A program made the translations under genes and the position numbers. The notes below the pieces were generated by a model. It had not been told where the DNA came from. It saw only the letters and a program-made list of their open reading frames with translations, and did not search any database. From NCBI GenBank assembly GCA_017554145.1, contig JAFZIZ010000011.1:50425-114424 (forward strand): 64,000 nucleotides of DNA, written 5' to 3'. Below, piece by piece: positions 7,508-15,604 of the stretch (position 1 is its first letter; each line of letters starts with the position of its first letter). This stretch comes from Prevotella sp. Its GTDB lineage: Bacteria > Bacteroidota > Bacteroidia > Bacteroidales > Bacteroidaceae.

Positions 7508-9538
7508 ATGAACTTCCAACTGACATCCCAATACAAACCGACAGGTGACCAGCCTGAAGCCATTAGGCAACTGACTGACGGAATCAACCGAGGCGATAAA
7601 GCCCAGGTGCTCTTAGGTGTGACCGGTTCTGGAAAAACTTTTACAATGGCAAACGTCATAGCCAATGTTAACAAACCAACATTGATTCTTTCTCATAACA
7701 AGACACTGGCAGCACAGTTGTATGAGGAGATGAAAGGTTTCTTTCCCAACAACGCCGTCGAATATTATGTCAGTTATTATGATTATTATCAGCCAGAGGC
7801 TTATCTTCCTTTGACAGACACTTATATTGAAAAAGACCTTGCCATTAATGAAGAAATTGACAGACTTCGTCTCCGTGCCGTAAGTGCATTACTATCAGGA
7901 AGAAAAGATGTAATTGTTGTATCTTCTGTTAGTTGTATTTATGGTATGGGGAGTCCTGTAGCATTGCACGAGAATGTCATCGAGATACACAAAGGACAGA
8001 TTCTTGATCGTAATATCTTGTTAAGAAAATTGGTAGCAGCACTCTATGTTCGAAATGACCTCGAACTGAAACGAGGATGCTTCCGCGTGAAGGGCGACAC
8101 CGTTGATATTGCCATGGCATATAATGAGGCGATTTTACGTATCACCTTCTGGGATGACGAAATAGACTTCATTGAGGAACTGGACAATGAGACCATGATG
8201 CGCATGGCGAGTTTCGAGGAGTATAAACTCTACCCTGCCAACCTATTTATGACCTCACAAGAACAGACTGATATCGCTATCCGACAGATACAAGACGACT
8301 TGGTGAAACAAATTGCTTTCTTTGAGGAAACAGGTGACGAAATCAAGGCACAACGCATCAAAGAGCGTGTGGAGTACGACATGGAGATGATCAAGGAACT
8401 GGGACATTGTTCTGGTATTGAGAACTATTCTCGTTATTTTGACGGAAGGCAGGCAGGAGAACGCCCTTATTGCCTACTCGATTTCTTCCCTGAAGATTAT
8501 CTGATGATGATTGACGAAAGTCATGTCAGTGTACCACAGATTGGAGGTATGTATGGTGGCGACCGCGCCCGTAAGACCAACTTGGTAGAGTTCGGATTCC
8601 GTCTGCCAGCTGCCTTCGATAATCGTCCTTTGACCTTTGAAGAATTCTCAGAAATGACGAATCAGGTGATATACGTCAGTGCCACACCTGCTGACTATGA
8701 ACTCAACGAAGCAGAAGGAGTTGTTGTTGAGCAATTGATTCGTCCAACAGGATTGCTTGACCCAGAAATTGAAGTGCGCCCAACGGAAAATCAAATAGAT
8801 GACTTGATGGACGAGATAGAGACTCGCGTTCATCGAAAAGAGCGCGTACTCGTCACTACTCTCACCAAACGTTTGGCTGAGGAACTTAGTGAATACCTAC
8901 TGAACAATGGTATCCAAACTGCTTATATCCACAGTGAGGTTACTACACTCGACCGTGTGAAGATTCTGGAGAATCTGCGCAACGGCACTTATGATGTCTT
9001 GGTCGGTGTCAACCTGTTACGCGAGGGACTTGACTTACCAGAAGTATCACTGGTTGTCATTCTCGATGCCGACAAAGAGGGATTCCTTCGTTCCCACCGT
9101 TCACTGACACAGACAGCAGGACGTGCCGCACGAAATGTTAACGGTAAAGTCATTATGTACGCTGACAACATCACTGCTTCCATGCAACTCACCATCGACG
9201 AGACCACCCGCCGACGCATAAAACAGATGCGATACAATGAAGAACATGGTATTACTCCCAAACAAATAGAGAAAGCTATTAAACAAAGTAACTTGCGACA
9301 ACTAACAGGAGAAGAGGAGAACGACAAACGGGCACAGAGCGTCTATATGAGTCCAATGGAACATGGTGCCTTTGCTGCTGATCCTATCATACAACAGATG
9401 ACTCGTCCTCAATTGGAGAAGAGTATTGCTGAGACAACCCGTCTGATGAAAGAAGCTGCCAAAAAACTCGATTTCCTACAAGCCGCCCAATACCGTGATG
9501 AGATCATTCGATTACAGAAAGAACTCGAATTAAAATAA
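7508..9538 (+). CDS. uvrB: Excinuclease ABC subunit B
   Basis: 676 residues. UvrB receives damaged DNA from UvrA and loads UvrC in nucleotide excision repair. The Walker A GVTGSGKT is at residues 37-44, the beta-hairpin YYDYYQPEAY near 93, the DEAD-type MIDESHVSVPQ, the helicase motifs VTTLTKRLAEEL, LVGVNLLREGLDLPEVSLV and QTAGRAARN, and a UVR motif at the C-terminus (KLDFLQAAQYRDEIIRL) that contacts UvrC. The ATG at 7508 is used rather than the TTG three bases upstream. Confidence 0.97.
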   Translation: MNFQLTSQYKPTGDQPEAIRQLTDGINRGDKAQVLLGVTGSGKTFTMANVIANVNKPTLILSHNKTLAAQLYEEMKGFFPNNAVEYYVSYYDYYQPEAYLPLTDTYIEKDLAINEEIDRLRLRAVSALLSGRKDVIVVSSVSCIYGMGSPVALHENVIEIHKGQILDRNILLRKLVAALYVRNDLELKRGCFRVKGDTVDIAMAYNEAILRITFWDDEIDFIEELDNETMMRMASFEEYKLYPANLFMTSQEQTDIAIRQIQDDLVKQIAFFEETGDEIKAQRIKERVEYDMEMIKELGHCSGIENYSRYFDGRQAGERPYCLLDFFPEDYLMMIDESHVSVPQIGGMYGGDRARKTNLVEFGFRLPAAFDNRPLTFEEFSEMTNQVIYVSATPADYELNEAEGVVVEQLIRPTGLLDPEIEVRPTENQIDDLMDEIETRVHRKERVLVTTLTKRLAEELSEYLLNNGIQTAYIHSEVTTLDRVKILENLRNGTYDVLVGVNLLREGLDLPEVSLVVILDADKEGFLRSHRSLTQTAGRAARNVNGKVIMYADNITASMQLTIDETTRRRIKQMRYNEEHGITPKQIEKAIKQSNLRQLTGEEENDKRAQSVYMSPMEHGAFAADPIIQQMTRPQLEKSIAETTRLMKEAAKKLDFLQAAQYRDEIIRLQKELELK

Positions 9539-9576
9539 ATTATCATAATTTATTAGGTGATTCCCCCGATAATTCG

Positions 9577-9584
9577 TACTTTTG
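9577..9584 (+). promoter_or_regulatory. -7 box (TACTTTTG) for the DUF4468 operon
   Basis: TACTTTTGCAGG 27 bp before the ATG of the DUF4468 gene. Confidence 0.6.
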
Positions 9585-9611
9585 CAGGCAATATAATCAA
9601 AACTACATAAG

Positions 9612-10220
9612 ATGGCTAGAAAATATCTATGGATGATGCTCATGATCAGCATGCCGATGATGAGTTATGCCCAGAACACATGGGAAAACAATACTGTAAA
9701 GGAAGAAGTGGACGTCAATCCCAATCAGAAATATTTAGACGGTGCCATTCCTCTCGTTGATGGAAAGGTGGTATTTACAAAGACCTTTGAGGCTCCAAAC
9801 AAGACTGCTTTTCAGATATACAATATCATTGGCAAGTATTTTCAAGACATCACCAAAGAAGAAAACCAAATCAACAGTAGAATTGTTATAGCCGATACAA
9901 CAACCTACGAGCTCGGTGCTTCTTACGAGGAATGGATGCAGTTCAAAAGCAATATAATCTCTTTAGACCGCACACGCTTTTACTACACTTTGAAAGCTGT
10001 ATGCCAAAACGGTAAAGTATCAGTAGAGATGGCACACATCAGGTATCTGTATGATGAATTCCGCAAGCCTCAGCACTTGAAAGCAGAGGAGTGGATTACT
10101 GATAAGGAAGCACTGAATAAGAAGAAGACAAAACTGATACCTATCACAGGTAAATTCCGTCGCAAGACCATAGACCGCAAAGACGAAATTTTCAAGAATT
10201 TAGAGAACTTGCTGAAATGA
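9612..10220 (+). CDS. Secreted DUF4468 domain protein
   Basis: 202 residues with a methionine-rich Sec signal (MARKYLWMMLMISMPMMSYAQ). The segment from AIPLVDGKVVFTKTFEAPNK to IRYLYDE fits DUF4468, a periplasmic or secreted Bacteroidota domain with a TBP-like fold and no known function. The C-terminal part is basic. The TGA overlaps the ATG of a 57-aa membrane protein (ATGA), which in turn overlaps the porin gene, so the three are translationally coupled. Confidence 0.8.
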   Translation: MARKYLWMMLMISMPMMSYAQNTWENNTVKEEVDVNPNQKYLDGAIPLVDGKVVFTKTFEAPNKTAFQIYNIIGKYFQDITKEENQINSRIVIADTTTYELGASYEEWMQFKSNIISLDRTRFYYTLKAVCQNGKVSVEMAHIRYLYDEFRKPQHLKAEEWITDKEALNKKKTKLIPITGKFRRKTIDRKDEIFKNLENLLK

Positions 10221-10390
10221 GACTTCTTCGCAACATTCTCAACACCATCTTTATCATTGGTGCGCTGATAGGCATGTACCTTTATTATAAAGGAAACACT
10301 GATACAGGTACCATTGTTATCATTGTGGCTATGGCTTTCAAGTTTATTGAGGTTGTCATACGTCTGCTCAAATTAGAGGATAAGCATTGA
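10217..10390 (+). CDS. 57-aa two-pass membrane protein
   Basis: This short frame begins MRLLRNILNTIFIIGALIGM and ends VVIRLLKLEDKH. It has two hydrophobic stretches, LNTIFIIGALIGMYLYY and TIVIIVAMAFKFIEVVI, with a short polar turn (KGNTDTG) between them. The ATG overlaps the upstream TGA as ATGA, and the TGA overlaps the TTG start of the porin as TTGA. Tight coupling on both sides and two clean membrane spans are strong signs of a real gene. I do not know a named family for it. Confidence 0.75.
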   Translation: MRLLRNILNTIFIIGALIGMYLYYKGNTDTGTIVIIVAMAFKFIEVVIRLLKLEDKH

Positions 10391-12759
10391 AAAGAAAACT
10401 ATCCATACTCCTGATAGTCCTGACAGGCATGGTTTCTGCTATGCAGGGACAGGTCTATAATGAAATCAACGAGGATGGAATGATTACTCAGCGCGATGAA
10501 CGTGGCGGAAATTTCAATCCCAACAGACGGGACTCTGTAGAAAACAAGGAGATTCCACGAGGTGTCCACGTATGGACCGTTGACCGCAAGTTTGGAGATG
10601 TTATTCCTGCTGAAGTGGACACGATGCCTCACCTTTATCAGAACACCATCTTCAATACGGGTGTCTTTGGCGAATATAACTCTATCGGCAATAACTATAC
10701 CCCCCGACTGAACCGCATCGCTATTGACCGTCCGCTTATCAACGAATTCTTCTTTACACAACTTTACGACTATACGACAAAAGAACCTGACCAGTTTCTG
10801 TTTGTCAACACGTTGTCGCCATATACAAATATCTCTTACGATAACTGCGGCAACAAGCAGAATGGTGAGGATCATATCGATGCCAAGTTTGCTGTCAATG
10901 CAAACAAACGGTTAGGTTTCGGATTCGACCTCGATTATTATTATGCCCGAGGCTATTATCAGAATCAGAACATCTCCCACTTCCGTGCCTCTTTGTTTGG
11001 TTCTTATATAGGTGACCGCTACCAGATGCATACACTTTTCTCCACCTATCACCGAAAGGCATCAGAGAACGGGGGTATCAGCAATGACAACTATATCACC
11101 CATCCCGAGAGTTTCGACGATGATTATAGCGAAGAAGAGATTCCCACTGAACTCAGTCAGAACTGGAACCGTAACAATTCCATTCACTTATTCCTAACCC
11201 ATCGCTATAATATCGGTTTCTACCGCAAGGTAAAAATGACGGAGGACGAAATCAAAGCCCGTCAGTTTGCTGCAGCATCGGCGAAAGAGAAACGCGACCA
11301 TGAGGAGAGAGATATGAATCAGGACGCTAATCGCAAAGGCAACAGGAAAGGCAATAGCAACAACGTTACGTTAGGACGCCCTGATAATGCACGTATTGCC
11401 GGTGATCTTCCTGCTGACGGAAAGAAACCCGTGGTAACGGATTCCACTCGCATTCTGGTAGACTCTCAGCAGGAGATGGACAGTTTGATTGCAGCCCAAC
11501 AGCGACAAGACTCTATCGATGCGACCATGAAACGCGAATATGTACCTGTTACGAGTTTCATCCATACCCTTGACATCAATAGTCATAGCCGTATCTATCA
11601 AGCCTATAATACGCCTGATGACTACTATTTGAATACATATTATAACTATAACGACGAAGGGAAATACGGCAACGACTCCATCTACGACAAGACCAAACAT
11701 CTGTCGATAAAGAATACGTTTGCCATTGCCTTGCTGGAAGGATTTAACAAATATGCTAAGGCTGGTCTGAAAGCCTTTATCAGTCATGAGTATCGCCGCT
11801 TTGAGATGCCCGACTTAATGGAAGGTTCTGAAGCATACTTCATGAACCGATGGACTGAAGGACATGTCAGTGTGGGCGGACAGTTGGCGAAGACACAAGG
11901 GCGCACACTACATTATAATCTCGGACTCGAGGCATGGGTTGTTGGACCAGATGCCGGTAGTCTGAACATTAATTTCAGCACCGATGTTAACTTCCCGTTG
12001 TTCGGCGATACCGTTCGAATGGCAGCGAAGGCGAACTTCCTCCGCAAACATCCTGTATTCTTCCAATCACAATACCATTCCAAGCATCTCTGGTGGGATA
12101 TCAGCGACCTAAGCAAAGAGACGCGCACACGCATTGAGGGACTTTTCTCCTACGACAAAACACACACTAAGTTGCGTGTGGCCGTTGAGGAAATACAGAA
12201 CTACACATATTTCGGTATGAACTATACTGTTACGCCGCAGGATGTCATCACGACCAGTGGCCGTACGGGATTAACTGCCGGTGTCTATCAAGAGAGCGGT
12301 AATATCAACCTATTAACGGCACAGTTGCGTCAGGATTTCCGTCTAGGTATCCTGAACTGGGAGAACGTCATCACCTACCAGAACTCCAGCAATCAGGATG
12401 TATTGCCAGTTCCTGCACTGAATATCTTCACGAACCTCTATCTGAAATTCAAGATTTCCAGAGTGCTCAGCGTGGAACTGGGTGGTGATATGACCTTCTT
12501 TACCAAGTACTATGCACCCGACTATGTTCCACAGTTAGCGCAGTTTGCCGTGCAGAAGAATCCCGACAGCCGTGTGGAGTTAGGCAATTATCCCTTCATA
12601 GATGTCTATGCCAACTTCCATCTGAAGCGTGCCCGTTTCTTTGTGATGATGAGTCATGTGAATAATGCGTCGGGCAATAAAATGATGTTCCTCACTCCAC
12701 ATTATCCTGTTAATGGCAACGTACTGCGTTTCGGTGTCTCTTGGAATTTCTACAATTGA
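10387..12759 (+). CDS. Putative outer-membrane porin (putative porin family)
   Basis: 790 residues. A signal peptide (MKRKLSILLIVLTGMVSAMQGQ) is followed by VHVWTVDRKFGDVIPAEVD and YNSIGNNYTPRLNRIAIDRP, which I recognise from the Bacteroidales 'putative porin' family (PF14121), then many amphipathic beta-strands rich in aromatic residues, ending FGVSWNFYN with the aromatic C-terminus of outer-membrane barrels. Residues of about 300-385 form a charged, low-complexity loop (KEKRDHEERDMNQDANRKG). The start is a TTG at 10387 that overlaps the upstream stop. The 3' end overlaps the convergent HD gene by 10 bp. Confidence 0.82.
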   Translation: MKRKLSILLIVLTGMVSAMQGQVYNEINEDGMITQRDERGGNFNPNRRDSVENKEIPRGVHVWTVDRKFGDVIPAEVDTMPHLYQNTIFNTGVFGEYNSIGNNYTPRLNRIAIDRPLINEFFFTQLYDYTTKEPDQFLFVNTLSPYTNISYDNCGNKQNGEDHIDAKFAVNANKRLGFGFDLDYYYARGYYQNQNISHFRASLFGSYIGDRYQMHTLFSTYHRKASENGGISNDNYITHPESFDDDYSEEEIPTELSQNWNRNNSIHLFLTHRYNIGFYRKVKMTEDEIKARQFAAASAKEKRDHEERDMNQDANRKGNRKGNSNNVTLGRPDNARIAGDLPADGKKPVVTDSTRILVDSQQEMDSLIAAQQRQDSIDATMKREYVPVTSFIHTLDINSHSRIYQAYNTPDDYYLNTYYNYNDEGKYGNDSIYDKTKHLSIKNTFAIALLEGFNKYAKAGLKAFISHEYRRFEMPDLMEGSEAYFMNRWTEGHVSVGGQLAKTQGRTLHYNLGLEAWVVGPDAGSLNINFSTDVNFPLFGDTVRMAAKANFLRKHPVFFQSQYHSKHLWWDISDLSKETRTRIEGLFSYDKTHTKLRVAVEEIQNYTYFGMNYTVTPQDVITTSGRTGLTAGVYQESGNINLLTAQLRQDFRLGILNWENVITYQNSSNQDVLPVPALNIFTNLYLKFKISRVLSVELGGDMTFFTKYYAPDYVPQLAQFAVQKNPDSRVELGNYPFIDVYANFHLKRARFFVMMSHVNNASGNKMMFLTPHYPVNGNVLRFGVSWNFYN

Positions 12760-13388
12760 TGTTCTTCTTGGAATATCCTATCGAAAACTTCACGCATCTT
12801 TTGAGGATTAGTAATCAGTGATCGTAACGCGTTCAGGTTACGTTCATTCTCTGACCCTTGTATCCACAAGCGAATATACCCGTTTACGGAATATTTCTCG
12901 TCCATGTGCTTGCAGAAACGACGCCAATGTCCTTCCTGATCGAAGTCGGGATAATTGGCGAGTCCAAACTGGATGGTACGACGAATGACGGTCTCTGGGT
13001 CGAGGTCACGGTCTGCCTCCGCCACAATCTTCCCATAGATACTGCGTGGCGTATGCGATGCAGAGGCACGATGATCCTCTACTGCCTCCTTCATCACTTT
13101 CAGTTGGTCTTGTGAGAACCAGCGTTTCAATCTTGCGTCCTGCATCAGTATCTTACCGCTGGTCACATGATGGATAGCACGTGGTCCGCTGAGTCCGAGG
13201 TCATGATAGGCAGCAACGACATACACCATATTAATATCGGCACCCGTCTGCTTCGCTAAATCCAACGAACGACGTATGACACGTGTCACGTGACCGAGGT
13301 TATGCGCCTTGTCAAATTCCGCATATTGAGGCAGAATTTTCGTCTCCACAAACTCAACCAAATCAAGGCTGGCAGTATTATTAATCAT
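12750..13388 (-). CDS. HD domain phosphohydrolase
   Basis: 212 residues. The metal-binding HD superfamily pattern is visible: H in KAHNLGHVTRVIRRS, YHDLGLSG, H in IHHVTSGKIL, and D in AEADRDLDPETVIRR. Such proteins hydrolyse phosphomonoesters or nucleotides, but the substrate is unknown. The ATG at 13388 is chosen because a -7 box (TATATTTG) lies at 13410-13417; a longer frame from a TTG at 13412 would start inside that promoter. Confidence 0.85.
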   Translation of the reverse strand: MINNTASLDLVEFVETKILPQYAEFDKAHNLGHVTRVIRRSLDLAKQTGADINMVYVVAAYHDLGLSGPRAIHHVTSGKILMQDARLKRWFSQDQLKVMKEAVEDHRASASHTPRSIYGKIVAEADRDLDPETVIRRTIQFGLANYPDFDQEGHWRRFCKHMDEKYSVNGYIRLWIQGSENERNLNALRSLITNPQKMREVFDRIFQEEHQL

Positions 13389-13409
13389 AGAAAGTGGTGA
13401 AAATTTTTG

Positions 13410-13417
13410 CAAATATA
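13410..13417 (-). promoter_or_regulatory. -7 box (TATATTTG) for the HD gene
   Basis: Minus-strand TATATTTGCA placed 21 bp before the ATG at 13388. It decides the start of that gene. Confidence 0.65.
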
Positions 13418-13429
13418 CACATTATTCCT

Positions 13430-13437
13430 TACTTTTG
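13430..13437 (+). promoter_or_regulatory. -7 box (TACTTTTG) for menA
   Basis: TACTTTTGCAA 25 bp before the menA ATG, divergent from the HD gene promoter. Confidence 0.65.
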
Positions 13438-13462
13438 CAAGAAGAATTAAGTAAAAAACAAG

Positions 13463-14371
13463 ATGAACGATACAACAATCAAGCAGAACTCCCTCCGTGC
13501 ATGGATATTGGCAGCGCGTCCCAAGACCCTGTCAGGTGCAGCAGTACCCGTACTTATCGGACTAGCACTCGCCTATACCGACTCGCTCGAATACGGGGAT
13601 GTGTTTAGTTGGACGGCAGCCGCCCTGTGTATGCTCTTCGCATTGGTGATGCAGATAGATGCCAACTTCATCAACGACTTCTTCGATTATGCCCGTGGCA
13701 ATGATGATGCTGCCACCCGTTTAGGTCCGTTGCGTGCCTGTACTCAAGGTTGGGTGACTACTGATGCCATGAAGAAGGCGATAGCAGGCACTACCTGTGC
13801 AGCCTGTATCATTGGTCTTCCTTTAATATATTATGGTGGACTGGAGATGATTCTCGTCGGACTGTTCTGTGTCGTTTTCTGCTTTCTCTACACCACTCAC
13901 CTCTCCTATCTCGGCTTGGGTGACGTGCTGGTACTCTTGTTTTTCGGTATTGTACCCGTCTGTATTACCTATTATGTACAACTCCATACCGTCACCTTCC
14001 AAGTCTTCACCGCCTCCGTCGCCTGTGGCTTGGTGATTGATGCTTTGTTGATTGTCAATAACTACAGAGACCGAGATAATGATCGTCGTGACGGGAAGAT
14101 GACACTCGTGGTCCATATCGGAGAACTAGCAACGGAATGGCTCTACTTAGGTATTGGAATAGTAGCATGCGCCTTTGGTATCGTATTCTGGATGAATGCA
14201 CATATCCTTGCCTTCATCCTGCCTTTCCTCTATCTGTTGCTACACGTGTTTACGTGGCTGAAGATGCGTCGTATCCATCAGGGCAGACAACTCAACGAGT
14301 GTTTAGGTGAGACTGCACGTAACATCCTTATCTACGGACTTACAGTGTCGGTGGGGTTGCTCCTTCTCTGA
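13463..14371 (+). CDS. menA: 1,4-dihydroxy-2-naphthoate polyprenyltransferase
   Basis: 302 residues of a UbiA-type integral membrane prenyltransferase that makes demethylmenaquinone. The first aspartate-rich motif is NDFFDYARGNDDAATR (about residue 73), the second is NNYRDRDNDRRDGKMTL (about 200), and the N-terminus AARPKTLSGAAVPVLIG is typical of MenA. About eight membrane segments are visible. It has its own promoter; no other men gene is in the window. The 3' end overlaps a convergent small gene by 32 bp. Confidence 0.93.
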   Translation: MNDTTIKQNSLRAWILAARPKTLSGAAVPVLIGLALAYTDSLEYGDVFSWTAAALCMLFALVMQIDANFINDFFDYARGNDDAATRLGPLRACTQGWVTTDAMKKAIAGTTCAACIIGLPLIYYGGLEMILVGLFCVVFCFLYTTHLSYLGLGDVLVLLFFGIVPVCITYYVQLHTVTFQVFTASVACGLVIDALLIVNNYRDRDNDRRDGKMTLVVHIGELATEWLYLGIGIVACAFGIVFWMNAHILAFILPFLYLLLHVFTWLKMRRIHQGRQLNECLGETARNILIYGLTVSVGLLLL

Positions 14372-14516
14372 GGAAGAAATACCAGATAGCTGCCATGATG
14401 ATGATCAATATGATGGTGAAGATACTCTTCAGCAGACAACTGGCAACCTTCTTCACTACAAAGAAGCCGATGACAATCATCAATAGCAATGCGATATAGT
14501 ATGTAATATTCTCCAT
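14340..14516 (-). CDS. 58-aa membrane protein
   Basis: Read directly on the minus strand: MENITYYIALLLMIVIGFFV, then a lysine pair and a cysteine (KKVASCLLKS), then IFTIILIIIMAAIWYFFLR. Two membrane spans joined by a short basic turn. The ATG is 17 bp after the stop of the pseudouridine synthase, so it is probably the second gene of that operon. It overlaps the last 32 bp of menA in the opposite direction. Small proteins of this shape are frequent in Bacteroidales genomes, but I can give no function. Confidence 0.7.
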   Translation of the reverse strand: MENITYYIALLLMIVIGFFVVKKVASCLLKSIFTIILIIIMAAIWYFFLREGATPPTL

Positions 14517-14533
14517 TCAACCTAACTCCTTTA

Positions 14534-15427
14534 TTATTTAAACAATTGCCTGAATGCTACAGGTATGGGGGTCTCAAACTCCATGCGTTCATGCGTCACG
14601 GGATGTTCCATACATAACAGAAAGGCATGTAGACAAAGGCGGTGCAACGGGTCGTCACCATTCCCATATTTCGTATCCCCACAGACAGGATGCCCCATGT
14701 CGGCAGCATGTACACGAATCTGGTTCTTGCGTCCCGTCTCCAATTTGAACTCCACCAACGAATGATCCGTCGTGCGGTCGAGTACATGGAAATGTGTCAC
14801 GGCATATTTTCCTCCATTATCTACTGGTGATGAGTAGGTGACATACGCCTTATTATCCTTCAACCAATTGGCAATCGTGCCCTCGTTCTCCTCCATCTCA
14901 CCGCTAAGCACTGCCACATAGCGACGATCATACACGATATCATGCCAATAATATTCCAATGTCTGTTCGGTATCCATATCCTTCGCATATACCATCAACC
15001 CCGAAGTGTCACGGTCCAAACGGTGTACCACATGCGCCGTACATTTCTGGCGTGACTTCTTGAAATAGTCATCCAACACTGTCTTCACATTCAGTGATGC
15101 ATGCCCTGCCGCTATGGAAAGAATACCTGCCTGCTTCTCCACCACAATCAACCAGCGGTCTTCATACACGATTTTCAGCCAACGACTCTTGAACTGCGTC
15201 TGATTGCGCTTCGTTTTACTCACGGCAACCTTCATCCCCGGCTGCAAAGGGAAATCAAACTGACTCACCGTCTTGCCATTCACGCGGATACCACGTCCCT
15301 GCAAAGTCAACTTAATCTTATTGCGACTCTGGTGTACGTTCTCCAAAAGGAACTCCAACAGTGGCTGTTCTTTCGTGACCACAAGATGGTCGTATTCTCC
15401 TTGTTGATTATATGGATTATATCTCAT
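14534..15427 (-). CDS. RluA/RluD-family rRNA pseudouridine synthase
   Basis: 297 residues. The S4-like N-terminal part is followed by the catalytic loop VVHRLDRDTSGLMVYAKD, whose aspartate attacks uridine, and by RKNQIRVHAADMGHPVCGD (motif III). It therefore isomerises uridine in rRNA or tRNA; the exact site cannot be read. The ATG at 15427 (MRYNPYNQQGEYDH) is chosen because a -7 box lies 9 bp upstream; the upstream extension to 15556 would cross that promoter. The downstream 58-aa gene is probably cotranscribed. Confidence 0.9.
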   Translation of the reverse strand: MRYNPYNQQGEYDHLVVTKEQPLLEFLLENVHQSRNKIKLTLQGRGIRVNGKTVSQFDFPLQPGMKVAVSKTKRNQTQFKSRWLKIVYEDRWLIVVEKQAGILSIAAGHASLNVKTVLDDYFKKSRQKCTAHVVHRLDRDTSGLMVYAKDMDTEQTLEYYWHDIVYDRRYVAVLSGEMEENEGTIANWLKDNKAYVTYSSPVDNGGKYAVTHFHVLDRTTDHSLVEFKLETGRKNQIRVHAADMGHPVCGDTKYGNGDDPLHRLCLHAFLLCMEHPVTHERMEFETPIPVAFRQLFK

Positions 15428-15435
15428 TTCGGATG

Positions 15436-15443
15436 CGAAGGTA
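15436..15443 (-). promoter_or_regulatory. -7 box variant (TACCTTCG) for the pseudouridine synthase
   Basis: TACCTTCG on the minus strand, with C in place of the second T of TTTG, as seen for other genes of the window. It sets the start at 15427. Confidence 0.55.
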
Positions 15444-15521
15444 CAAAGAAGTCTACAAATATGCAAATTTACGGGCTTGTTTTTCTTTGATGAAACTGAA
15501 ATGAGAAACAATGTGAAAATA

Positions 15522-15553
15522 TTTGGTTGTATCATATAAAGTGTGTAACTTTG
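15522..15553 (+). promoter_or_regulatory. Full Bacteroidota promoter for the CotH gene
   Basis: TTTG at 15522-15525, a 20-bp spacer, then TAACTTTG at 15546-15553. It leaves a leader of about 45 nt before the ATG at 15605. Confidence 0.75.
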
Positions 15554-15604
15554 CACGCCGTAAACATAAAAGCTAACAAACAGAAAACAATAAACTCTCT
15601 AAAA

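Noticed and set aside
15428-15556. N-terminal extension of the pseudouridine synthase
   Set aside because: The extra 43 codons cross a good -7 box and overlap the CotH promoter; they resemble no domain.
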